Part shown: positions 17,285 to 25,833 of the stretch, piece after piece
Layout of the letters: every line of letters starts with the position of its first letter
How positions within the stretch are numbered: the first letter of the stretch is position 1
Assembly (NCBI GenBank): GCA_024637145.1
Contig: JAGXFQ010000036.1
Coordinates: 1 to 64,000 of the forward strand
DNA: 64,000 bases
From: Desulfobulbaceae bacterium
Lineage (GTDB): Bacteria; Desulfobacterota; Desulfobulbia; Desulfobulbales; SURF-16
Direction: 5' to 3'
Translations under genes and position numbers: made by a program
Notes under the pieces: generated by a model
Database searches by the model: none
Seen by the model: only the letters and a program-made list of their open reading frames with translations
Told to the model about the DNA's origin: nothing

Positions 17285-17850
17285 CCTTCACTATTTAAGA
17301 GCTAGAGTTACCAGGCGGCGCCGCCGCTTGGTTTTGCAGTTTTGGGCAGGGCTGAGGCGGCCGCTGCTGATAGGGGCCTGACGCCTGCTCACCGGTGGTC
17401 TCTGCGATGACCTGCGTGAAGAGACATAAGGGGCCAGAGTATCCTTTGTCGCATCATCGCCGCAGAGCTGTGCGCAAATTCTACCATGCCCCGGCGGAGC
17501 TGAAAATGACTATAATGCCTATGATGTAAAGAAGATGGAGTGTGACTGGAATTCCGGGAATTCGCTCCGGCAGAGGAGAGAGGGAGCAACAGACTCTCCC
17601 GTTGCTGGGAGGAACGGCGCAACGGGAGAACCAAGAGCCGGGCAAGAAAGGCAACTTGTTAAAATGATATGACAAAATGAGAAAACCTGGCCAAAATCGC
17701 CCTGAGAAAGCGGCTCTTGCTGCCGCCCTTTTCTTCTTTCTGAAGGCTGTTTTTTATTTCATGGTGGTAAGAAGCTTGCTACCTTCTGCTAATTATGGCT
17801 AATATGTCAACCGCTTATCATTCATCAGACAATTGCGCGGGGTAAAATAG
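17285..17850. promoter_or_regulatory. Divergent intergenic region with hairpin and candidate promoter
   Basis: A 566-bp region between the antiporter and hydrogenase genes. A perfect 11-bp stem with a 13-nt loop (17595-17605 paired with 17619-17629) has no T tract and is not an obvious terminator. A candidate sigma-70 promoter for the hydrogenase operon is TTGCTA (17776-17781), an 18-bp spacer and TAATAT (17800-17805), 45 bp before the start codon. No convincing gene was seen. Confidence 0.4.
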
Positions 17851-19362
17851 ATGCGGATCGAGATTGGGCCTGTGACCAGGATTGAGGGGCACCTCAATGT
17901 CCTGACCACCATAGAAGATAACACCATTGTCGAGGCCAAGTGCGTCGGCGAGATGTTCCGCGGTTTTGAGATGATCCTCAAGGGCCGCGACCCCCTGGAC
18001 GCCCAACAGATCACCCAGCGCATCTGCGGAGTGTGTCCCTACGCCCATGCCATTGCCTCCTCCTATGCCCAGGAACAGGCCTACGGCCTGCAACCGCCGG
18101 CCAACGGCCGCATACTCCACAACCTCATCCAGGGCGCCAACCACCTCTACGACTATCTCCTGCATTTTTACCAACTGGCGGCCCTTGATTTTGTGGATAT
18201 CACCGCTGTCCTCAAATACCAGGGCAAGGATGCCTCCCTGGTCAAGGTGCGGGAATGGGTGAAGGCGGAACTTGCCTCCGGCAAGAAATATCCGGCCGCC
18301 CCCTTTCTGCCGCGCCAGGACGGCCGCTACCTGGAGGATACCGAAGCCAACATCAGCGCCATCAAAAATTACCTTGAGGCCATGGAGATGCAGATCATCG
18401 GCAACCAGGCCGCCGCCATCTTCGGCGGCAAATTTCCGCACGCCACCGCCATCTTCCCCGGCGGCTGCACCCAGGAGGCCCGCATTGACCTCATTGCCGC
18501 CTATCGCAGCAAGATCAAAAAGGTCCGGAACTTCATCCATGAAAAATATCTGGGCGACATCCTGGCCGTGGCCGGCGCCTTCCCCGACTATTGGCAGATC
18601 GGTGTCAGCCCGGGGAACATGCTTTCTTACGGTATGCTCCCCCTTGGTCCAGCACCTGACAGCGACCGGCTCATGGCCGGCGGTGTCCTCATGGGCAACC
18701 AGATGACGCCGGTGGATTTCGATGCCATCACCCAGGATGTGGGCCATTCTAAATACAGCTCAGCCAGCGGCCAGTCCGTCCGCCACTCGGCCATTACCCC
18801 GGCTCCGCACAAAAAGGCGGGCTACAGCTGGATCAAGGCACCGCGCTACCATGACCAGGTAATGGAGGTGGGGCCGGCGGCCCGGGTCCTGGTTGATTAT
18901 CACCAGAGCCACAATCCCCAGATCAGACAACTGGTTGACCACTTTGCCGGCCAGGCAGGCATCAAACCGGCCCAGCTCAACTCCGTGCTGGGCCGTCATC
19001 TCAGCCGGGGTATCTGTGCCGTGGTGATTGCCGACTTTTTGCTGGCGGAGACCGAGCGCCTGGAACCGGGCGCCCCCACCATGGCGGAACTCAATATCCC
19101 GGCAGAGGCCGAGGGTTTTGGTGCCACCGAGGCCTCGCGGGGTGCCCTGCTCCATTACCTGCGGCTGGAAGATCACAAGATCGCCACCTACGAATGTGTG
19201 GTGCCCACCACCTGGAACAGCTCACCCCAGGATGACCAGGGCAGACCAGGAGCCATGGAATCAGCCCTGGTGGGCACCAAGGTGGCTGATCCCCAGCAAC
19301 AGATTGAGGCCAATCGCATAATCCGTTCCTTTGACCCGTGCATGGCCTGCTCGGTCCACTAA
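17851..19362 (+). CDS. [NiFe] hydrogenase large (catalytic) subunit
   Basis: A 503-residue catalytic subunit that splits or forms H2 at a Ni-Fe centre. The N-terminal GPVTRIEGHL is standard. L1 motif RICGVCPYAH gives Ni ligands Cys59 and Cys62 with His66. L2 motif DPCMACSVH gives Cys497, Cys500 and His503. The protein ends exactly at this His, so there is no C-terminal extension and no need for the maturation protease that normally cuts there. The PTTWNSSPQD loop is also present. All four ligands are Cys, so it is not a NiFeSe enzyme. It precedes the small-subunit gene by 17 bp, the reverse of the usual order. No HypA-F genes are nearby. Confidence 0.95.
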   Translation: MRIEIGPVTRIEGHLNVLTTIEDNTIVEAKCVGEMFRGFEMILKGRDPLDAQQITQRICGVCPYAHAIASSYAQEQAYGLQPPANGRILHNLIQGANHLYDYLLHFYQLAALDFVDITAVLKYQGKDASLVKVREWVKAELASGKKYPAAPFLPRQDGRYLEDTEANISAIKNYLEAMEMQIIGNQAAAIFGGKFPHATAIFPGGCTQEARIDLIAAYRSKIKKVRNFIHEKYLGDILAVAGAFPDYWQIGVSPGNMLSYGMLPLGPAPDSDRLMAGGVLMGNQMTPVDFDAITQDVGHSKYSSASGQSVRHSAITPAPHKKAGYSWIKAPRYHDQVMEVGPAARVLVDYHQSHNPQIRQLVDHFAGQAGIKPAQLNSVLGRHLSRGICAVVIADFLLAETERLEPGAPTMAELNIPAEAEGFGATEASRGALLHYLRLEDHKIATYECVVPTTWNSSPQDDQGRPGAMESALVGTKVADPQQQIEANRIIRSFDPCMACSVH

Positions 19363-19379
19363 TCCCAGGAGACAAGAGC

Positions 19380-20300
19380 ATGCAGCGAAGAATGTTTCTG
19401 AAAATGGCCGCCACCCTGGTGGGTGCCTTTGGCGTCACCGGTCTGCCGCTGCCTGTGCAGGCGGCCTTAAAGCGGCTTGATCCCCGAACCATCCCCAAGC
19501 TCATCTATCTGCAGGGGTTATCCTGCTCCGGCTGTTCCATTTCCCTGCTCCAGTCCACCAGCACCTCGCCCCTGGAGATGATCACCGACTATTCCCAACT
19601 CGTCTTTCATACCGACCTGTCCGCCACCTCCGGCCAGCAGGCCATGGCCCTCATTGACGATTATATCAATGGCAATGCCGGAGATTATTTTCTGGCCCTG
19701 GAGGGCTCCATTCCGGCGGCCATGCCCGAGGCCTGCATCATCGGCCATCGGCCCATTGCCGACATCATTGCCCAAGCCGCAAAGACCATGAGCGGCGCCG
19801 TGGCCGTGGGCACCTGTGCCTGCGACGGCGGCATACCGGCGGCCGAGGGCAATCCCACCGGCGCCGTGGGACTTGCCGAGTTCCTGGCCACAAAAAAGAT
19901 CAACAAACCGCTCATCCAGATCCCCGGCTGTTCCGTCCATCCGGACTGGCTCTGGCAGACCATTGTGCACCTGGTCCGGGTGGGCATGCCGGAGCTGGTG
20001 AACGGCGCGCCCAAGCTCTTTTTCCAACGCACGGTCCATGAGCAGTGCCCCCGCTACCATGATTTCCAACAGGAGATCTATGCCAAAAAGCTGGGGGACA
20101 AGGGGTGTCTCTTTAAACTCGGCTGCCTGGGACCGGTTGCCCGGGGTGACTGTCCCACCCGCGGCTGGAACGGCGGCCAGACCTGGTGCATTGATTGCAA
20201 TGCCCCCTGTATCGCCTGCACCTCCCCCTCCTTTGCCCGCCAGAAATCGCAGCCCTTCTACCGTCTGACTGAACTTAACAGCCAGGAGTCCTCCAGATGA
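19380..20300 (+). CDS. [NiFe] hydrogenase small subunit (Tat-exported, Fe-S electron relay)
   Basis: A 306-residue electron-transfer subunit. A twin-arginine signal (RRMFLKMA, residues 3-10) predicts export of the heterodimer to the periplasm; AGGAG precedes the start at 19380. The proximal 4Fe-4S site uses CSGC (49, 52), GTCA and PGCSVHPDW. The distal site uses His220 and Cys223 (HEQC) with Cys243 and Cys249. The medial site has Cys258, Cys277 and Cys280, plus Cys270 where standard enzymes have Pro (WCI for WPI), predicting 4Fe-4S instead of 3Fe-4S. An extra Cys273 lies nearby. It ends NSQESSR with no C-terminal membrane anchor. Its stop overlaps the chemoreceptor ATG. Confidence 0.94.
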   Translation: MQRRMFLKMAATLVGAFGVTGLPLPVQAALKRLDPRTIPKLIYLQGLSCSGCSISLLQSTSTSPLEMITDYSQLVFHTDLSATSGQQAMALIDDYINGNAGDYFLALEGSIPAAMPEACIIGHRPIADIIAQAAKTMSGAVAVGTCACDGGIPAAEGNPTGAVGLAEFLATKKINKPLIQIPGCSVHPDWLWQTIVHLVRVGMPELVNGAPKLFFQRTVHEQCPRYHDFQQEIYAKKLGDKGCLFKLGCLGPVARGDCPTRGWNGGQTWCIDCNAPCIACTSPSFARQKSQPFYRLTELNSQESSR

Positions 20301-21757
20301 TCCGCCTTTTGCAAAAATCTTCGGTGACCACTCGGGTCCTTGTGTCAGTGGGAGTTGTGCTCTGCCTGGCCTTTATCATTGCCACGGTCTCTATCCGGGG
20401 CTATGTCAAAAGCAAGATGACCAGCAACTACCAGGAGGCGGTAACCAATCTTTTCGGCACCTTTGAAGAAGGGGTAAAGGGCTCCCTGGAGCGGGGCCAG
20501 ATGAAGAATTTTCAGCTCCTGCTGCAAGAGCAGAAAAATATCACAGGAGTTCTCAACGCCTCCCTGTACGACCGGCACGGCGATCTGGATATGTCCTCAA
20601 ATGGCGCTGAGACCATGGCCGGAAAACTCCCTGACAAGCTTTTCAGGAACCTCAACAAGCAAATGGCAAGGATTGTCGAGATAGAGGACAACCAGATCAA
20701 CATCTATGCCCCGCAGGCCATCACCCCGGACTGTGTACGTTGCCATCCCGGCTGGCAGGTGGGCGGCCAGGGCGGCATTCTTTATTTCGCCTATGATATT
20801 TTGCCCCTCACCAAGACCCTGGGGCAATTACAGCTGGTGCTCTTGGCCGGCAGCCTCTTGCTGCTGATAACAACCATGGCTCTCATCTATTTTATCATGC
20901 AGCGCCAGATCAGCAAGCCGGTGACCCACATCGTAGGCGGCCTGACCCGCAGTTGCGACGAGGTATCAACCGGCTCCAGGAGCACGGCGGATTCAAGCCG
21001 TCTGCTGGCCGATCACGCCGCCCAACAGGCGGCATCGCTGCAAGAGGTGAGTTCCACCATCGAAGAGATGTCAGCCATGACCCGTCAGAATGCCGAGCAC
21101 GCCAAACAGGCCAATAATTTAATGGAAGAGACGGTAACCGTCCTGCAAAAGGCCAACGAAGTCATGACCCGGCTGACAGGGGCCATGGCCGAAATCAGCG
21201 AAGGCAATAAGGCCACCTCCAAAATCATCAAAACCATTGACGAAATCGCCTTTCAGACCAATCTTCTGGCCCTCAATGCCGCCGTTGAGGCGGCCCGGGC
21301 CGGAGAGGCAGGGGCAGGCTTTGCCGTGGTGGCCGACGAGGTGCGTAATCTGGCCATGCGTTCGGCTGAAGCGGCCCGCGGCACCACCGCCCTCCTGGAA
21401 GGTGCCAGCGCCAAAATCGACAACGGTGTCAGCCTGGTGACCAGCACGGATGAGACCTTTCAGAACTCCATTGCCAAGGCGCGGGAGACCCGCGACCTCA
21501 TTGAAGAGATCACCGCGGCCTCAGCGGAGCAGTCAAGCGGCATCCATCAGATGACCCAGACAATCCATGCTCTGGATGACCTGACCCAGAAAAACGCCCT
21601 GGCTGCTGACCAATCCTCCCAGGTTGTAGCCAGCCTTGAGGCCCAGATCACCATCCTCCACAACGATATTGAGGCCCTGGAATACCTTGTCCAGGGTGAA
21701 CGGTCCCAGCGTCAGCCGGCAGACGAAGATCCTCAATTGCCCCTGACCCGAAAATAG
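20297..21757 (+). CDS. Methyl-accepting chemotaxis protein with periplasmic haem-c motif
   Basis: A 486-residue chemoreceptor. TM1 is about 12-33 and TM2 about 178-201; between them is a ~145-residue periplasmic domain carrying one c-type haem motif, CVRCH (Cys146, Cys149, His150), just before the second helix. The cytoplasmic part contains the MCP hairpin tip (about 315-360: [19 protein letters not shown] then [19 protein letters not shown]). No CheR-tethering pentapeptide is present. Its ATG overlaps the hydrogenase small-subunit TGA, so production is coupled to the enzyme. Haem-c receptors are known from Geobacter. Here the adjacent periplasmic hydrogenase could reduce the haem directly and signal H2 or redox state; this is inference. 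Confidence 0.93.
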   Translation: MIRLLQKSSVTTRVLVSVGVVLCLAFIIATVSIRGYVKSKMTSNYQEAVTNLFGTFEEGVKGSLERGQMKNFQLLLQEQKNITGVLNASLYDRHGDLDMSSNGAETMAGKLPDKLFRNLNKQMARIVEIEDNQINIYAPQAITPDCVRCHPGWQVGGQGGILYFAYDILPLTKTLGQLQLVLLAGSLLLLITTMALIYFIMQRQISKPVTHIVGGLTRSCDEVSTGSRSTADSSRLLADHAAQQAASLQEVSSTIEEMSAMTRQNAEHAKQANNLMEETVTVLQKANEVMTRLTGAMAEISEGNKATSKIIKTIDEIAFQTNLLALNAAVEAARAGEAGAGFAVVADEVRNLAMRSAEAARGTTALLEGASAKIDNGVSLVTSTDETFQNSIAKARETRDLIEEITAASAEQSSGIHQMTQTIHALDDLTQKNALAADQSSQVVASLEAQITILHNDIEALEYLVQGERSQRQPADEDPQLPLTRK

Positions 21758-21847
21758 GGGCCGCCACCCTTGCAGCCCCGACGGCGCCAACCTGGGAATC
21801 ACCAAAAAATGGGGTATTCCGCTTAGGGTAGGGGGCAGGTTTCTCCC

Positions 21848-22110
21848 TCACCGCAGACGAGACAGGTCAGAAAAGCCCCTGGCCCCGTGCCTGCCCATGA
21901 GTGCCATTTCCTCCCTTTCCATGACCCGGGCTATCTGCTCGGTGGCCTCCCTGAGGCCGGGGCCTTCACCTCCAATGCCCGTGGCAATTGCCGCGCCGAT
22001 GTTGCCCTTTCAGTCTCCACCCAGAAGAGGCGACATGCCTTGTGCACAAAAAAGTGGTCCATATATAAAAGATGTGCCATCCGTACCCTGATTTCCTCTA
22101 CTTTCAGTTA
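21848..22110 (-). pseudogene. Possible remnant of an unrecognised gene
   Basis: On the minus strand, two adjacent frames read like protein: EEIRVRMAHLLYMDHFFVHK in one, then GNIGAAIATGIGGEGPGLRE and ATEQIARVMEREEMALMGR in another before a TGA at 21848. The frame switch near 22010 suggests a decayed gene. I do not recognise the family, and a GC-rich artefact is possible. Nothing else is evident in 21758-22175. Confidence 0.25.
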
Positions 22111-22175
22111 ACCTTCTTAAAAAAAGGGTGCGCAGATATAATCCCCGCTTGAAAAAAGCCATTGAACAATAGTTA

Positions 22176-22223
22176 GATATACTGTCCCCTGCCGCACAAG
22201 ATATACTGTCCCCTGCCGCACAA
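22176..22223. repeat. Exact 24-bp tandem duplication
   Basis: The unit GATATACTGTCCCCTGCCGC plus ACAA occurs twice back to back with no mismatch, about 210 bp upstream of the BCCT transporter gene. It could be a pair of regulator sites or a simple duplication. No other feature was found up to 22431. Confidence 0.9.
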
Positions 22224-22431
22224 TATTGATTGCAGAGGGCAGGAGCGCATGAACGCTAGACGCCAATCAACAACCGATCCCGCTGAACCGCCGCCGGATG
22301 GCGGAAAACCGTTTCATTTGGGCTTCAAGACTCCAGCAAGGATCAAAAAAACCGTTTCCAGGGACAATAAGGCTAACTCTCGGTGCGTTGTTGGCCTGTC
22401 GATAACAAACCCCTACCAGGAGTAGCAGGAC

Positions 22432-24042
22432 ATGGAAAACGAAGAGAGCGTCAAAGATTGGTTTCATCTGGATGTCCACCCCTGGGTTTTTTTTACATCC
22501 GTCGGTCTGATCACCCTCTTTGTGACGCTAACCCTGCTCTTCGGGGCCCATGTCGATGACTTTTTCACTTCCGTCCAGACGGTTATCAGCAAATATGCCG
22601 GCTGGTTTTTTGTCTGGACCGTGAATATCATTCTGGTTTACGTCGTTTCCCTGCTCCTGGGCCGCTTTTCCGGTATTCGACTGGGCGGTGCTGAAGCGGT
22701 GCCTGAATTTACGACTCTCAGCTGGTTTTCCATGTTGTTTTCGGCCGGCATGGGCATCGGGCTGCTCTTTTACGGCGTGGCAGAACCGATGTTTCACTTC
22801 ATTGCTTCACCTCTGGCCGAGCCAGGCACGGTGGAGGCGGCGCGGATCGGCATGGACCTGACCTTTCTGCACTGGGGGCTGCATCCCTGGGCAATCTATG
22901 CCCTGGTGGGGCTATCCCTTGCCTTTTTTTCTTATAACAAGGGATTGCCGCTCTCTATCCGCTCGGTTTTCTACCCCATTTTCGGCGAAAAAATCTACGG
23001 GCCCATCGGCAACGTGATCGATATCATGGCCACCGTGGCAACGCTGTTCGGTGTCGCAACGTCCCTTGGTCTGGGCGTGCAACAGGTCAATGCCGGCCTC
23101 AATCATCTTTTCGGCATTCCTCAGAGCATAAACGTGCAGGTGCTGCTCATTTGCGGCATTACCGCCATTGCCACCTGGTCCGTGGTCCGGGGAATCAGTA
23201 GCGGCATAAAACTGCTCAGCCAGATCAATGTCTATCTGGCCGGCGGCTTGATGCTTTTTGTGCTGCTGCTTGGCCCGACCCTCTTCATCATGAAGGCCTT
23301 GATGGAGAACATCGGTTTTTATCTGCAGAACCTGCCGCAGTTGGCCACCTGGAATGAAACCTATGAGGCCACCGACTGGCAGCAGGCCTGGACCATTTTC
23401 TACTGGGGCTGGTGGATTTCCTGGTCACCCTTTGTCGGCATGTTTATCGCCCGGGTTTCCTATGGCCGCACCATCGGCGAGTTTATCAAGGGCGTTCTCT
23501 TTATTCCGACGTTCATCACCTTTATCTGGATCACCGTTTTCGGCAACAGCGCCATCAATATCGAGATGTTCGGCGCGGGTGATATTGGCAAGGCCGTTCA
23601 GGAGAATGTGCCCGTTGCCATCTTCAAGTTGCTGGAACACTTCCCGTTGCAATCCTTAACCTCGATGCTGGCCATAGTCGTCGTTATCACCTTTTTTGTG
23701 ACCTCTTCCGACTCTGGGTCCCTGGTTATCGACATTATTACCGCCGGGGGCAACCCTGATCCCCCTATGATTCAGCGCATTTTCTGGGCCGTGACGGAAG
23801 GGGTGGTGGCGGCAGTGCTGCTGTTCGGCGGTGGCCTGGTAGCTCTGCAGACGGCAGCCATTTCTACCGGGCTGCCCTTTTCCGTTATCCTACTCGGCAT
23901 GTGCTTTGCGCTGCACAAAGGGCTGGCTGAGTACAAAGAGGGTCAAAGTTTTGACCTCTCCGTTAAAGATGTCAAAACGCGGAAATTCAAGACCAAACCC
24001 ACCGACAAGTTACCGACCTTCGGACGCCGCCGTTTCTGGTAA
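22432..24042 (+). CDS. BCCT family (betaine/carnitine/choline) transporter
   Basis: A 536-residue secondary transporter with twelve predicted helices. Family signatures are visible: GMGIGLLFYGVAEPMFHF near residues 107-124, HWGLHPWAIYALVGL, and the long conserved stretch FYWGWWISWSPFVGMFIARV followed by SYGRTIGEF near 325-350. The last two helices and a charged cytoplasmic tail (FDLSVKDVKTRKFKTKPTD) are complete. Such carriers import quaternary-ammonium compatible solutes such as glycine betaine, driven by Na+ or H+. CAGGAG is upstream. It is probably co-transcribed with the protease-like gene 72 bp downstream. The exact substrate is not readable from sequence. Confidence 0.93.
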   Translation: MENEESVKDWFHLDVHPWVFFTSVGLITLFVTLTLLFGAHVDDFFTSVQTVISKYAGWFFVWTVNIILVYVVSLLLGRFSGIRLGGAEAVPEFTTLSWFSMLFSAGMGIGLLFYGVAEPMFHFIASPLAEPGTVEAARIGMDLTFLHWGLHPWAIYALVGLSLAFFSYNKGLPLSIRSVFYPIFGEKIYGPIGNVIDIMATVATLFGVATSLGLGVQQVNAGLNHLFGIPQSINVQVLLICGITAIATWSVVRGISSGIKLLSQINVYLAGGLMLFVLLLGPTLFIMKALMENIGFYLQNLPQLATWNETYEATDWQQAWTIFYWGWWISWSPFVGMFIARVSYGRTIGEFIKGVLFIPTFITFIWITVFGNSAINIEMFGAGDIGKAVQENVPVAIFKLLEHFPLQSLTSMLAIVVVITFFVTSSDSGSLVIDIITAGGNPDPPMIQRIFWAVTEGVVAAVLLFGGGLVALQTAAISTGLPFSVILLGMCFALHKGLAEYKEGQSFDLSVKDVKTRKFKTKPTDKLPTFGRRRFW

Positions 24043-24114
24043 GGTGTTTCGGGAACAGGTACTTGACGGCGCAGCCGTTGAAACAGAATGTACAACGTAC
24101 GTATGGAGGGATAT

Positions 24115-24795
24115 ATGCTCGGTAATGTTTTTCAAAAATTCAGCGGCGGCTGCATGATGGTCTTCCGCCGTCATGGCGATACCGTCCAGTTTCTTGGCTC
24201 CGCTTTTCTGGTGCATGAGAGTGGCTACCTGTTGTCGGTTTCCCACATCCTGCCTGATGAAGGCCAGCTGATGGTTGTTGCCGTGGATACCGGTACGGAA
24301 TTCGTGCCCATCAACCAGGAGACGGTGACCTCCATCCCGGTGCAGGTGGTCAGGCGCAATCTTGACAGGGACATAGCCCTGTTGAAAATGGATCAGGATA
24401 TCTCTATGCAGATGCCCGACCATTTTATGGGAACCGCCGAGAGCACCATGGTCGGCAACACGGTCATGGCCCTGGGCTTCGCCTTCGGCCATCAGACTCT
24501 GCATACCCTGGTCTCCATGAATGCCGTGGTCAGCGCCAAGGTCCTTTCCAATAACCAGACCAAAATGCTGCTCTTCGACAGCATGATTCATGACGGTGAC
24601 CGCGGCGGCCCCTTGGTGAGTGTGGAAGACGAAGTGGTTATCGGTATCATCAATGGCCGCTTTGATCCCTTGGCCGCCTCAAAAGATTACACCGACGGCC
24701 GCAGCACAGTGGGGGCGAACACCAACATATCCTATGCCGTGGCCATCGACTATGGGGTGGAACTCATGGCGGCAGAGGGCATCAAGCCACATTGA
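24115..24795 (+). CDS. Trypsin-fold (HtrA-like) protein lacking the catalytic serine
   Basis: A 226-residue protein with the chymotrypsin/HtrA core. The His motif is LLSVSHILPD, the Asp motif RDIALLKMD, and the nucleophile region reads HDGDRGGPLVS where active enzymes have G(D/N)SGG. The codon is CGC (Arg), one base from AGC (Ser), so the triad is broken. No signal peptide or PDZ domain is visible. The start at 24115 follows GGAGGG at short spacing; ATGs at 24103 and 24088 are alternatives. It lies just downstream of the BCCT transporter. It may be an inactive binding or regulatory pseudoprotease; a sequencing error at this codon is the alternative. Confidence 0.78.
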   Translation: MLGNVFQKFSGGCMMVFRRHGDTVQFLGSAFLVHESGYLLSVSHILPDEGQLMVVAVDTGTEFVPINQETVTSIPVQVVRRNLDRDIALLKMDQDISMQMPDHFMGTAESTMVGNTVMALGFAFGHQTLHTLVSMNAVVSAKVLSNNQTKMLLFDSMIHDGDRGGPLVSVEDEVVIGIINGRFDPLAASKDYTDGRSTVGANTNISYAVAIDYGVELMAAEGIKPH

Positions 24796-24949
24796 CATGA
24801 TTCCCCTTTTAGTGATCTGGCCAGGATACGTCATGGCAACTGGGCGGAAGGCGCCGGGGATTATCCCGGACAAGAGGTGAAGGGCAAAGGAAACCTGGCT
24901 TCAGCAAAAAATCAAGCCCTCTTCCCCTCTTGTTTGTGTCTTTATGGGT

Positions 24950-25363
24950 TCAGGGCACTGTAATCGGATAACGGCGTGCTTGCCAATCGGGGAAACCCGC
25001 CCGGCAGGTGAAGACATTCTGGTAACCAGCTTGCTGAGCCGCGACCGCGGCATCGGGGGCCAGCCCTCAGGAGTAGCCCCGGCAGTAGAAGACCAGGGGG
25101 ATACTCTTATCCGCCGGCAGAAAATCGGCGATCTGGCTGTAACGGTTGCTGGCCGGCGAGCTGATGTTGATCGCCCCGCTGATATGCCCCTGGCGGTATT
25201 CCTGCTCAGTTCTGGCATCGACCACCACCAGGCGGGAGGATTGCTCCATGCCAGACTTCAATGTTTCACTGCTCAGGTCGCGGGCCCCCTGGGCGCCGGC
25301 TGAGCCGGCGGCCACCAGCAGCAGGCCGACCACCAGGACCAATAAGGTCATTTGGCGATACAT
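24950..25363 (-). CDS. Exported rhodanese, predicted selenoprotein (UGA = Sec)
   Basis: A 137-residue single-domain rhodanese if the in-frame TGA at 25067-25069 is read as selenocysteine. A signal peptide (MYRQMTLLVLVVGLLLVAAG, cleavage near AQG) predicts export. The domain shows VVVDARTEQEYRQGHISGA and the active loop FYCRGYS-U, with the catalytic Cys five residues before the UGA. Translation past it stays rhodanese-like: GLAPDAAVAAQQAGYQNVF, then CRAGFPDWQARRYPITVP to a TGA at 24950. The double rhodanese at 36347-37078 has YCKGPKC at the equivalent site, so Sec would replace a family Cys. A hairpin follows the UGA. Simple nonsense decay is the alternative. Confidence 0.72.
25033..25064 (-). 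promoter_or_regulatory. Putative bacterial SECIS hairpin
   Basis: Immediately after the in-frame TGA, GCTGGCC (25064-25058) pairs with GGC-T-CAGC (25040-25033) with one bulged T, and CGA pairs with TCG above a small internal loop. The 8-nt apical loop TGCCGCGG starts 15 nt after the TGA and has a G at its second position. Distance and loop G fit bacterial SECIS elements, which bind SelB. The fold is by eye. Confidence 0.55.
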
Positions 25364-25833
25364 GATTTTTTTCCTTGGCTCCATTTTAAGCGCGATGGCG
25401 CGGTGGGGATTCGTGGCGCGATGATCCGTCACCGGGCCCGGTGGGAAAGGCTATTCAATTGCGGCGCGGCTGTCAATCAGAAAAGCCGCCGGAAAAGCCG
25501 GACGCCCTGTGGAAACCCCTGGCGCAATAGCGATGCTGGCAGACGAGGACCAAAGGGGCCTTGAAAAGCAGCGACACAGGGGAGAATGGTGGCTGGGCGC
25601 AAGGCCGCAGAGTTCCTCGGCCCATGGCCCCCCCTACCTGGTCCGGGACGTTCCGGCAAAAGTCTATTTACATCCAGCCTTTTTGACGGTATCTATGACG
25701 GCACAAGCAGGATTTACCTGGGAATAACAGCAAAAGGTCACCCCTTAAAACTTGCACAGAGCCCCCCCCCTTTTAAGTTGGTTGTATTGCCTACAAGAGG
25801 CGCGTTAAGATGCTTTTTCTCTGAGAGGCCACC
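25364..25833. other. Intergenic region, no gene recognised
   Basis: A 470-bp divergent gap between the rhodanese and the Mrp operon. The open stretches here are short and have no family resemblance or ribosome sites. It must hold both promoters, but none is convincing by eye. GAGAGG at 25823-25828 serves the mrpE-like TTG start. Confidence 0.4.

Noticed and set aside
17851-19362. A NiFeSe (selenocysteine) hydrogenase large subunit
   Set aside because: All four Ni ligand positions are ordinary Cys codons; only the small subunit shares a NiFeSe-like medial-cluster Cys.
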